From assembly GCA_017506865.1 (NCBI GenBank), contig JAFCMP010000017.1:434001-498000 (forward strand): DNA of 64,000 nt, given 5' to 3'. Positions within the stretch are counted from its first letter, which is position 1, and each line of letters opens with the position of its first letter. This DNA is from Tribonema minus. Taxonomy: Eukaryota > Sar > Xanthophyceae > Tribonematales > Tribonemataceae. The translations under genes were made by a program, and so were the position numbers. Of this stretch, positions 45,615 through 55,778 are shown one piece after another. Under the pieces are notes generated by a model. The model did no database searches. It saw only the letters and a program-made list of their open reading frames with translations, and was not told the DNA's origin.

Positions 45615-48600
45615 CTGCGCACAAGTAGGGTAAGGGTCAGGGTTAGCGGCATCGGGTGCCCCACATGGCCCCCCAGCGCATGAGCACTGCAGTGGGGGTC
45701 GCATGATCTGCCATCACGACGTACTCTTGGTTGATACTTGCTCAGGGCACAAAAGAGCCCAGATGATGAACACAAACCTTGTTGCAAGGGAGTCTTACGT
45801 CTCGCCACATCTTCTGTGTACAATATGCTTGCTGCCAGGGTGTCCCATGTCCTGTCACACTGTATTCTCTGCGCGGGCGCGCGGCACACACACAATACCT
45901 ACGTATCCAGGCTGAGCGCCAGCCATTGTCCCGATTCTGTCCAATGTGCGCGTCTACGGTAGATAGGGAACAATACCTCACCTACCCCGTCGCGCGCCTG
46001 CAGCGCCATGGCCGCGCACGCCGCCCACACAATCCACGTTACCTACCTGCCCTATAACACCACATACCCCTACGTACCCAGGTTGCGCGCCTGCAGCGCC
46101 ATGGCCGCGCACGCCGCCCACAGCCCCTCATCCGCGACGAAGCGGCACAGGCGCAGCGCCTCGCCCCACGCGCCGCGCGCCGCGCATGCGTGCAGCAGCG
46201 CCGGGTACGGCGGCACGCGCGCCGTCAGCAGCGCTCCGTCGGCGCGCCGCACGGTGACGCTCCCGTTGAGAAATGCGCGCACCGTGGGTGACTTGCCGAA
46301 CTCGGGGGCTTCACTGTAAAGAGTTAGGGTTGGGGTAAATGGGGGTATGCGTCAGACAATGGGTGCTGCGTCAGCGAGTGATAGTGTGCAATGCGCGCCG
46401 TCAGCAGCGCTCCGTCGGCGCGGCGCACGGTGACGCTCCCGTTGAGAAATGCACGCACGGTGGGTGACTTGCCGAATTCGGGGGCCTCACTGTAGTGGGG
46501 GGGAAGGGGGGGGGGGGGGGGGGGGCAGCAGTCGATGGGTGCTGCGGCAGCGGACTGTGCACGAGTGATAGAGTCAACTACTTGCATGATTTACCGTGTT
46601 TACGCGATAAGCATCGAGTTGCTGGGTCACGACGGCAGCACTCTTATCAGCGCGCCAGCATAATGAGGTCATGTGGCTGCCATCGCGGTTTTAAAGTGAT
46701 TTATGGCGCACCGTGTGGAGCACGCCAGCGCCACGAGGCCTTAGGGCTAGGGCTGGAGTGGTTAAGGTTAATCATTTCCACCACGCCCGAGTAGAGTGCA
46801 CCACGCCAGCGACATCAGGTAATAGGGTCAGAATCATAACAACTGAGATCAAGACGAAGGCCAGGGGTGGAATAATTGAGGTCACCACTACATCATGAAT
46901 TAAATTGCGCACCGTGTGGAGCACGCCAGCGCCATGAGGTCCTTGTCGACGTAGGCAGCGCTCGGGTGGTACCAAGTCACCAGGCGCCCATCCGCGAGCG
47001 CCACCAGGCAGTCGCACACGTCGTTCCATTCCGCAGAGTCCACCTGTGGCGAAGACAGAGATGGATCGAGGAAGCCTTAGGGTCAGGTTAGGGCTAGCTA
47101 CTGTGCAACCGGTGCAGTGGTCACCAGCAGACAGGCATACATGCATACATGACGCGCGTAAGCGAGTCGAGGTGAGGTCAGGCATACGCGCAATTGAGCA
47201 CTGCATACTGCGTCATTTTGTGACGCGACATCGTCGGCCCTCCAGTGGTAGGTATGTTGATCACTTTTCTTAAATTATTCTGCGCCCTCATGAGCATGCA
47301 GCAACAACGACAACGGAACCACAGGCCCTACACTCGCCTGTGTGTGCAGTTTATTGCGCCCCTTGGAGCCCCCGCCCCCCTGCCCCCCCCCCAGCGCGTA
47401 CAGCCAGAGGTCCCTGTTCCTGTCAATCAGCGCGAGGCGCCGTTCTGACAGCCCTGGGGCGAACTGGCTCAGCCCGATTTCAAGCACCTGAGGCAGTGGA
47501 ATTGCAGGGTACATACCGTATGCACGAGCACAGGGCAATGCACAAGGGTCAATCCCACCACCAGTGACATGAAGCGCACTTGCACGAGTGGGTGAGTTTG
47601 CACGGGGTGTCAGGGTTAGGGCCGAGCGCGATGACTGAGTGACGCTCCTGATTGAAGTTGGAGGGTGACACTCCGCCAATGTTGCGAAGCTGAGCTCTGC
47701 TGCTCAGAGGCCCTGCCGGGTAGCTTCCTTTTGCCATACTTCAGAAGAAAACACACGAGCCAACTCCAAGCATGCAGCATGAACATGTATACGCGTTTCG
47801 TAAAGCGTGATGTATACATCTGCAGATACTCCAGGTACTGCACCCAAGAACCCTCAGCGCGACCCAACATCAACGTACATGATGTAACTTCAATAGGTGA
47901 CGTTTCTCACCTTGCATTTTTTCTTGCATACGGCGGCATCTGCCGCCAGCGCGCGCCCGGTGAGCGCGTGTCGCACAGACGCACCAACTTCAACTCCAAC
48001 TTCAAAAATCATCTCGATGACGCTCCTCACCTCGCAGTCGTGCACGACGGCGCCCCTCCGCCAACACGCGCCCAATGAGTGCGTCGCCCCAACTTCAACT
48101 TGTACTAAAAATGGTGACGCTCCTCACCTCGCAGTCGTGCACGATGGCGCCCTCCGCCAGCGCGCACCCGGTGAGCGCGTCGCACAGGCGCACATTGGCC
48201 CACCTTCAACTTATACTTCAAGTACTTGAACACCACATCAGTGACGCTCCTCACCTCGCAGTCATGCACGACGGCGCCCTCCGCCAGCGCGCGCCCGGTG
48301 AGCGCGTCGCACAGGCGCACCGTCTTGCCGTCGGTCCTGTCGAGCGCTGCCAGCACGTCAGCGCTCAGCGATATGGTGCGGCGGCTCAGCAGCTCGGGCC
48401 GCAGGTTGGGCAGCTTCGGGGCGCTGATCTGGCGCCCGTCGTAGGACCAGATCTGCGAGGGGGGGGACGGGGGGGGGGGGAGAAGGGGGGGGGGGGGTTG
48501 AAGTTGTCAAGACAATTATCATTGGTGACATTTGATGGAAACGAATCAAAAGATTGTAGAGCTCTAGGTGACAAAGGATGGTTAGCCGCAAGTGCCTTCC

Positions 48601-51600
48601 ACCAATAACCGTGGTCGCCGCTGCTGCAGTCATTGGCCACGAGGCAAACAGTGCCAGCATATCCACAGGTCAAAAGACTTCTGTGTGCGAGCTTTTATTA
48701 TGGGATGTCGTGAGACCAGGTCCGCAATGGCAGGGGGAGGGGAAGGGGGGGGGGGAAGGGCTTCAAGTTGTCAAGACAACATGTGGTGACGGAACGTGAT
48801 TTAAGGTGTCTTGAGCGTTCATCGGCGTGGGTGTGCAGAGATGGCGGACAGCACAAGTCACCATGAGTCGCGGTAGTGCGGCATCTAATGACCAGCACCT
48901 ACCCCTGCAGCACGGCTCGCCCGCACGTCGCTGCGCGCATCGCGCCGCGCTATGCAGTGACTAGCAAGCACACGCACGCGCGTGTCCACAAAACTAATAT
49001 GCACCTAGCTAGCTGCCTGCGTGCGGCTCGGCTCACCTGCACGTCGCTGAGCGTGTCCACTGTCAAAAAAGTGCTTGGCGGCGAGCGCGAGCAGTGAATG
49101 TATACATACCATCCCATACTCCTGAATACCTACCTGCCTACACTGCGGCGCGGCTCACCTGCACGCCACTCAGCGTGTCCACCATGAGGAAGTGCTTGGC
49201 GGCGAGCGCAAGCAGCGACGCATACATACCATCACGTGCTTGTAAAGACCTAGCTGCCCAATGTAAACACGCAAATAAATGCAATCGAGTTTTGAAGTAT
49301 ATGCTTCTATATACGAATTTCGCAAAAGGGTGCGACTCACCTGCACGCCGCTGAGCGCGTCCACCGTCAAAAAGTGCTTGGCGGCGAGCGCAAGCAGCGA
49401 CGCTTACATACAATCACACACACTGGTATACCTACGGCTCACCTGCACGCCACTCAGCGCGACCACCGTGAGGAAGTGCTTGGCGGCGAGCGCGAGCAGC
49501 GACGCGGGCGCGCGCATGTCCAGCTGCCCAACGTAAAAATGTAAATAAATACTTCGAAGTACAACATGATATTATAAAGATACTTCTACTCAAAGTATAG
49601 TGATGTTAAAATCCGTTAAAAGTACGGCTCACCTGCACGCCGCTGAGCGCGTCGACCGTTAGAAAGTGCTTGGCGGCGAGCGCGAGGAGCGATGCCGGCG
49701 CGCGCATGTCCAGTATGTGCGGCGTGTTCCAGTTGGGCGCGGCGTACACGTAGCACTGCGACGCCGTGGCGACCACGAGGTGGCCGTGACCGAGTGCCAT
49801 GTCCACGACCCTGTCGCGCGCAAACTCGAGCTCCTCGCGCGTCTCGCCGCCGACGTCGGCGATCGCCACCTGCGTGCGCGCGCAGCATCGTATGCCATGT
49901 GAAGTTTGCAGTGTAACTCTTGTCGATTTCAGGGTCAACATGAGGGTTAGGGGCAAGGGTCAGGGCTAGGGTTAAGTTGAGTCCACGCGCAGATTCGAGC
50001 TCCTTGCGCGTCTCGCCGCCGACGTCGGCGATTGCCACCTGCGCTTGCACGCAGCGCCATGATCCATATTAGTTGGCGGTGTGGGTTATGTCTGACTTCA
50101 AGGTCAGGATTGGAGTCAAATTTGAGCTCATGTCCAGCGCCATGTCCACGACCCTGTCGCGCGTAAACCTGAGCTCTTCGCGCGTCTCGCCGCCGACGTC
50201 GGCGATCGCCACCTAAACCCGCGTGCAGCGTTGCGCGTTGCGGTAAAGTTGACAGTGTCATTGTTGTCAATTTCCGGGTCGAGATTGGGGTCAGGGTTCA
50301 GGGTCAGCTTGGGGGCTAGGGTAAGTACTAGTTATTAGTAGGGTAAGTGTCCACGCACAAGCTCCTCGCGCGTCTCGCCGCTGATGTCGGCGGCAGCCAC
50401 CTTTTGTGGGGTTGGGCTGAGGATCAGAGGCGCACGTGGGTCTTCTAATGCTGTGGTGGATCGGCGATGTCAGAAAGCGGTGATGTCAAGGTCAGTGTCA
50501 GGGTTAGGGGGGGTCCAGCATAGGGGTAGGGTTAGGGTCAACCCTAATGGCAGCGGCCTGCCGCAAGCAAGGTGTATGCCACAAGGCGTTGTTGCGTGGA
50601 CAACAGAAGACATCACTCCGATGCATTGTTGCTCATCCTGCACCCTTCAGTAGCACAATACTCCCAAGATACAAGCCTCGAGTGCGAGTAGACAATGTCA
50701 AGACGTCTGCGCAGCACATTGCCAGTGATCTAGCAAGCACGAACAGCACACTGCATTTCACCTCGGGCGCTTGACCAGAAAGCGCCGTGGTGACGCTAGG
50801 GTCAGGGCCCCGACCTACCCCTAAGGGTACAACAAGGGGTACACATGGCATCACCAGCAGACAGGGGCGACGTGCAATTACCAAGCGCCAACAGCGCGCT
50901 ACACATTACGTCAGGTATGCACTTGGATACCTACATACCTTGTGACTTTCGACGAGCACTGCCTCGTAGCGGTCCCAGTGGAGCGAGCGCCCAACCACCT
51001 GCGCCACCACCAGCTTGCCATTGCCACCTCCGCCAACAAGCTGCGCACATCAAGAATGGCAGAGTTGATCAGTCATCAAGTTCACATCAAGGTGCAAAGT
51101 ATAGCGGCCATGCGTACGGGGCAGCACAGTCAGTGCTGTGAGAAGTTTCCATCAGGGCGGAACGAACAGAGCTGATCAGCATGTGCGTACGACCAGCGGT
51201 TTTCGATGGACATTACAGTTACTAAGCCAACAGAAGTACAGTTACCACAGTTACGTCCATGCGTCACCAGGCTGCAGAATACGCATCTCGGCACCTCACA
51301 ACAGTACCTAATGCTCGTATGTCTGACGCGCTGCGCGCAGTCAGTTGCACCCACAAACGGCTTGAGCGCACGAATAACAATCTTCCTCTGCGGTGACGCC
51401 GCCCTACGATCAGCGACACTTCCCGCCGTTACATGCATGGCGATGCTCAGCTTACCCAAGCGCACCTGCCCCCTTCTACACTCCCCTACCGGCGAACTGT
51501 CCGTGGCCCCACCAAAGGGCCGTGGCACTGCTCAGTCACAGCACGCATACCTCCCCCCCCCGCCCCCCCCCCCCCCCCCCACAAAAACGCCACTACCCCA

Positions 51601-53402
51601 CCTGCGTGCTGTCCGCGGCCCACGCAACGGCGACGGCAGCGCTTCGTCACACCGGGCACATCTCTCTACACACACACTCGCATGCGCGCGCGCCGCGCGT
51701 GCGGTCTGCGCGCATTGGCCACGACAGTGCTCGGCCACAGCATACCTACCCCCGCCCCCCCCCCCCCCCGGGCAGCACTAGAGATGCCAGCAGCACGGCT
51801 TTGACTCCTTGGCAGCACTAGATGCCAGCAGCACTCTTCCATTGCAGGCAACACACTCACAGACACCATCTGCAGCACACTAGACTGCATGCAACACACT
51901 GACAGACATCATTCCCCCCACCCCACCCCACCTCCCTGCCACATCCCGCCTGCGTGCCATGTGCGGCCTACGCAACGGCGACGGCAGCGCTTCTTCACAC
52001 CGGGCATATCTCCACACACACTCACACGCTCGTGCCATGTACGGTCTGTGCACAATGGTCGCAAAAGCGCTTGGCCACAGCATACCTTATCCCCTTCCCC
52101 CCCCCCCCCCCCCCCCCTTTAAAAAACAACCCCCACCTGCGTGCCGTCCGCGGCCCACGCGATCGCCATGACGCTGCCGCACTGCGGCCGCTCGCGCGCG
52201 CGCGTCCACCCCGTCCTGTCGCACACGCGCAGCGCGTTGAACGCGCCCACGGCGAACGCCTCGCCCCCCGGCGCCCACGCGACCGCCGTCACGACGTGCC
52301 CCAGCGGCGCGCTCGCGAAGAGCGCGCGCCCGAACGCGTCCCACACGCGGTACGTGCGGTCCTCGCCGCCGCTCACGAGGAGGTCGTGCGCGACGCACCA
52401 GTCGAGCGCTGTCACAGCGCCGTCGTGCGCGGCCCAGCGCGTCTGGCGGCGCCCCGCCTGCACGCCCTTGGCGACGATGTCGCGCCCCGCGCCGGCGGCG
52501 ATCTGCGTAAGTGCGCGCGCGCGGCGGCAGGCGGCGGGAGATTGATGGAATGGCAACGAGTCAAGAGATCGCAGCGCTCTAGGTGGCAAGGTGTGGTTGG
52601 CCGTCAAATTGAATGCCTTCCACCAATAACCGTGGTCGCCGCTGCTGCGGCAATTGGCTTAGAGTCAAACAGCGCCATCAGGGGGGTTGACAAGGGGGGT
52701 CCTGTTGGTGGAGCGCTGCTGCAAGGGAACAGTGCTCAGCCTTCCAGCAGCATCATGACACATGAGTTGACTGCTGTGCACCAGCAGAGGCTCATTGGTG
52801 ACTGATCGTTATTGCATGTACAGTGTGCGCTGTCCCTGCGTGACATCACTTTCGACAAGGGTAAAGACGAGGCGCAGTGCCTTCGAGTGCTCTGCACAAT
52901 GGGAATGAGCGGCAGTTCCATCAAACACCACTAGCCTCACCTGCTCATTATCTGGACTCCACGCGATTGCGTACACGGGGGTGCCATTCTGCATCAGCGT
53001 GCTGCGCAGGTTGCCGCTGCGGCTCCACACCTTTACGTCCCCGTCCTCCCCGCACGAGCACAGTGCGCTCCCGTCATAGCTCCACGCCACCCTCACCACT
53101 GCACCCGTGTGAGCGTCCACCTTTTTCTCCTCCCTGCCCGCTCTGGAGAAGAACCTGAAGGTGCCGTCGCTACAGCCCATCACGAACAGATCGCTGACCT
53201 GCTTGCTGACAGAAGGGAACCAGGACATCGACGTGCCATAGGGCTCGGTTGTCGTCACTTTGCCCAGGGGCTCGCCTGCCATGTCCCATCTGTGCACGGT
53301 CCTGTCATCCGACACCGTAAAAAGCTCATTGTCTGGCGTCCATGCCACCGCCGTCACCATCTCCTTGTGCACAGCAGCGCACACCTTCAGCTGCAACTTC
53401 AT
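42518..53402 (-). CDS. IFT80: IFT80, intraflagellar transport complex B protein
   Basis: WD-repeat subunit of IFT-B, which carries cargo along cilia. Thirteen exons read on the minus strand: 53402-52941, 52502-52137, 51040-50939, 49869-49633, 48452-48255, 47487-47332, 47043-46913, 46313-46078, 45614-45548, 45117-45070, 44348-44250, 43293-43182, 42619-42518. They total 771 residues plus stop, close to the length of animal IFT80. All junctions are GT-AG and in phase. The start MKLQLKV precedes [13 protein letters not shown]. Strong matches to the family include [24 protein letters not shown] repeats (here [15 protein letters not shown]), [49 protein letters not shown], and the tail [20 protein letters not shown] with [17 protein letters not shown]. 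Introns are full of exon-end copies. It is divergent from SSNA1, another ciliary gene. Confidence 0.95.
43380..43580 (-). repeat. Copies of the 5' side of IFT80 exon 12
   Basis: On the minus strand upstream of exon 12, the + strand words GTGGCTCCTGTxTTGAAC and CAGCTCCAGTGCCCTGCGG recur at about 43388-43424 and 43524-43565. True acceptor is at 43294. CTACTTCAGCTxxAxTxGGG separates the units. Confidence 0.9.
45975..46040 (-). repeat. Copy of the end of IFT80 exon 8
   Basis: GCGCGCCTGCAGCGCCATGG and CCGCGCACGCCGCCCACA recur at about 45990-46030, just beyond the true exon end at 46078. Confidence 0.9.
46078..49869 (-). CDS. IFT80: IFT80 exons 4-8: second propeller region
   Basis: Exons 49869-49633, 48452-48255, 47487-47332, 47043-46913 and 46313-46078. 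Conserved points are [71 protein letters not shown] and [20 protein letters not shown]. The donor of exon 6 is chosen after AGT at 47332 because it alone gives phase 0 to exon 7. A Gly-rich insertion is present in that exon. Confidence 0.88.
46380..46530 (-). repeat. Well-preserved copy of the start of IFT80 exon 8 with its own acceptor
   Basis: The + strand from about 46388 to 46494 repeats exon 8's first ~110 bases, including GTGACGCTCCCGTTGAGAAA and CACTGTAG (an acceptor on the minus strand), preceded by a G-run that is a poly-C tract for this strand. It lacks the rest of the exon. Confidence 0.9.
46690..46830 (-). repeat. Copies of the end of IFT80 exon 7
   Basis: GCGCACCGTGTGGAGCACGC plus CAGCGCCA recurs near 46707 and, more decayed, near 46794. 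True donor at 46913. Confidence 0.85.
47900..48254 (-). repeat. Three extra copies of the end of IFT80 exon 5
   Basis: GACGCTCCTCACCTCGCAGT and GCCAGCGCGCxCCCGGTGAG recur with exon edges near 48128, 48031 and 47911; spacings are about 127, 97 and 120 bp from the true edge 48255. Units include CTTCAACTT-type intron sequence. Confidence 0.93.
49020..49520 (-). repeat. At least four extra copies of the end of IFT80 exon 4
   Basis: CGGCTCACCTGCACGCCxCT and AGTGCTTGGCGGCGAGCGC recur with edges near 49443, 49341, 49159 and 49037; the true edge is 49633. A still weaker copy may lie near 48920. Units carry CATACATACC-type sequence. Confidence 0.93.
49975..50402 (-). repeat. Three copies of the start of IFT80 exon 4
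   Basis: CTCxTCGCGCGTCTCGCCGC and GACGTCGGCGATxGCCACCT recur ending near 50039, 50213 and 50400; the true exon start is 49869 (minus). TTAGGG-like runs lie between. Confidence 0.92.
50939..53402 (-). CDS. IFT80: IFT80 exons 1-3: N-terminal WD40 propeller
   Basis: Exons 53402-52941, 52502-52137 and 51040-50939. Exon 1 has four WD-type blades ([41 protein letters not shown]). Exon 2 has [45 protein letters not shown] and [13 protein letters not shown]. Exon 3 ([16 protein letters not shown]) closes the first propeller as in other IFT80 proteins. All three exons are phase 0 and end in CAG or AAG before GT. Confidence 0.93.
51590..52060 (-). repeat. Two copies of the end of IFT80 exon 2
   Basis: CCCACCTGCGTGCTGTCCGC with GGCCCACGCAACGGCGACGG near 51597 and a similar copy near 51948 repeat the exon 2 edge at 52137. 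Each adjoins a C-tract and CACACACTCxCATGCxCG. Confidence 0.87.
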
Positions 53403-54893
53403 CGTCTCTGAGCTTGCTGAAGATATGCCTTGCCTAGATTTTGGGCTATATGCAGTCCATTGGAGCTGCAACAGCTGCAGCAGGCAGCAATACTGCTGGA
53501 AGCTACCCAAGCTCCGCAGGGCCTTGCCAATCCAAGCTGGCTGCTGTGTCCAAGCTCAAATCCGTTTTTCACAGTTGAGAAAAGGGGGCTGGCATCAAGG
53601 GGCGAAACCGATCAATCATTGATGATCGTGATCACAGCTTTGTGTGAGCCTTTGCAGCGCTGACCAGTTGAGGAAGCGGTGACTACGTAGCGACTACACC
53701 TGTCCCTAGAGAGGCGTGGAACTCTGGCGCGCGAGGCCGGCGCAAAATCATTGGAGACGTGTGTGGAAGGGGAGAGCAGCGATAACTGCCATTTTTGAGT
53801 GAGAGAGCGCAGAGGTGGCGTGCGAGGTAAGATCACCATGAGCTCCTGTGCTTGAAATCATCTGCCACGCGTATCAGTGGAGAGCGAAACAGCTCGCCTG
53901 CCTGTGTTCGTGATGGCATAGCCAATGCATCACAAGTCGGGCTGCTTTGTGTCTGGCGTGCGTGGTCAGTCGCAGCACGGCATCAGAGGGATAACGTGCA
54001 TATAACGTGCATATATGGGGTTATCACATGCGTATGATTTCCGAGAAACATTGCATTGCTGAGTGTACAGGTCAGGTGCAGCATCAGCACCTTGCACATG
54101 AGCTCGCGGTCCGCGAGTCATCGAAATCAGTGCAGTCACAAGTAGTGCACCCATTCTTAGCACCGGCCACCGCTGGCAGTGTAATGACTATGATCAGCTT
54201 TGGTTCTTATCTGCAAGGCTGTTGAGCTTATGTACTTGTGGTGCTACTAAGCTGCAGCTGTCGACTATGGCCATGTTACGCAATCGCAATGCTTGCTTTG
54301 CATCAACCGCCTGGCCAATTATGCTTGCCAGATGCTGATGACGGGCTCTCGACACACCGGCTACCTTCACAGCCATGTTGGCAGATAGCGGCAGGTTGCT
54401 GCTTGCGAGCACGTATGCAATTGTAGTCACCATAAACTTAGTGTGCTCATCGAGCACCATGCATCCGCCGCCAGATGATTTGCAAGTCAATTTTGACACG
54501 CACCTTAGCACGTGTGGAGTTGCTGCATATATCATCAAGCCCAGTAAGATTGGCACGCAGGCGCCTTATGTCAACAACTCACGCAGAGTATGCACATGCA
54601 CCAGCTGTGCACAAGCACCTATGGGCCTCAGTAGGCAACGCACACTGCGGGTAGTACATCATTGTCATCAATACTTCTATATCACTGCATGTAGTTGGCC
54701 GCATGATAGCGTGCCAATGTCGTTTGCCTCATGACTCACACAGCGAGCATCACACTGCACGCTGACAAGAATGCAGCGGACTGACAAGTGTTATGCCCTT
54801 GATGCTGCTGCAGGAGGAACGACATCGTTGACACTGTGAGGGCTGGCCTGACTTCAACAACAGGCAGCCTGCAAGGCAGGATAGGCGGGCGCC
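53403..54893. promoter_or_regulatory. Shared upstream region of IFT80 and SSNA1
   Basis: About 1.5 kb between two divergent start codons. It should contain both promoters and 5' UTRs. I see no clear X-box or TATA box. A palindrome-rich patch (TCAATCATTGATGATCGTGATC) lies near 53612-53633 and a direct repeat of ATAACGTGCATAT near 53991-54014. Confidence 0.5.
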
Positions 54894-55229
54894 ATGGCGC
54901 AGCAGGGCGCCACCCTGCAGAACTACAACAACGAGCTAGTGCGGTGCATAGAGGAGCTGCGGGAAAAACGGGAGGAGGTTAACCGCCAAATACTCAAAGA
55001 GGAGGAGGAGAAGGCCAAGATCCAGCGAGATCTCAGCATACTCACGGAACGACTCGGGCGCGTGAACGAGTCGTTGGCGCGCAAAGTGACGGCGCGCAAC
55101 GAGTATGACCACACGATCCAGGAGACGGAGTCGGCGTACATGAAGATACTGGAGTCATCGCAGACGCTGCTGCACGTGCTGAAGCGGGAGACTTCAAACC
55201 TCAGCAAGAAGCGGCAGGCGTCGTCATGA
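54894..55229 (+). CDS. SSNA1: SSNA1/DIP13-like coiled-coil basal body protein
   Basis: Small coiled-coil protein that in known relatives binds microtubules at basal bodies and centrioles and aids axoneme and cell division functions. One intronless exon of 111 residues (family about 110-120). Start [16 protein letters not shown] is the first ATG and matches the family N-terminus. Almost the whole chain is heptad-rich: [51 protein letters not shown], followed by a basic Lys/Arg tail. The stop TGA is at 55227-55229. It lies head to head with IFT80, with about 1.5 kb between starts, and 550 bases ahead of the PRP4 kinase. The lack of introns contrasts with the neighbouring genes. Confidence 0.93.
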   Translation: MAQQGATLQNYNNELVRCIEELREKREEVNRQILKEEEEKAKIQRDLSILTERLGRVNESLARKVTARNEYDHTIQETESAYMKILESSQTLLHVLKRETSNLSKKRQASS

Positions 55230-55394
55230 CACCTATTAATGTACAGGTCGACCCCTTCTTGCAAGTGTACTTGTGTTTGTGAGCAGTCTGGTGAATGCAA
55301 GCATCGCACGCTGCTTTCGCCGATGACATGTGCAACATGAAAATGCATTGAGCTGCATAGATCCGTCATCACAGAGGTAATCTGCGAATCCGAA

Positions 55395-55400
55395 AATAAA
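55395..55400 (+). terminator. Candidate polyadenylation signal of SSNA1
   Basis: AATAAA about 165 bases after the SSNA1 stop, followed by an A/T-rich stretch. The context fits a canonical signal. Confidence 0.5.
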
Positions 55401-55778
55401 AATTGCTGCTAGCTTGCCTCTCCAATTGAACACTGGTTGTGGCTTTGGAGAAATGCTGACTTCTGCAATATGTTGATGATCGAGTTTCGGCCACCGTATG
55501 CACCATGCTGGCGAGCAACTAGGTCTAGGGTTAGGGACTCGCTGACACGTAGTAGTGAGGCACTAGAGCGCGCTAGGAGGAGAGTTAGGCTGGGGCGACG
55601 CCTGAGGCATTCGTCCTTCCAGCCTGCAAGCGGCGAATCAGCTGCGCACACTGAAATCGCCCGCCCACCATTCAGCAGTTACCCCAGCGTTATTCACAGC
55701 ATCACAGAGACAGGAAGGCTGAGCTAACAAGGCAGGCCAGAGACTGCAACCGTGGCTGTGGGCTCAGTAGTGCTGGGA

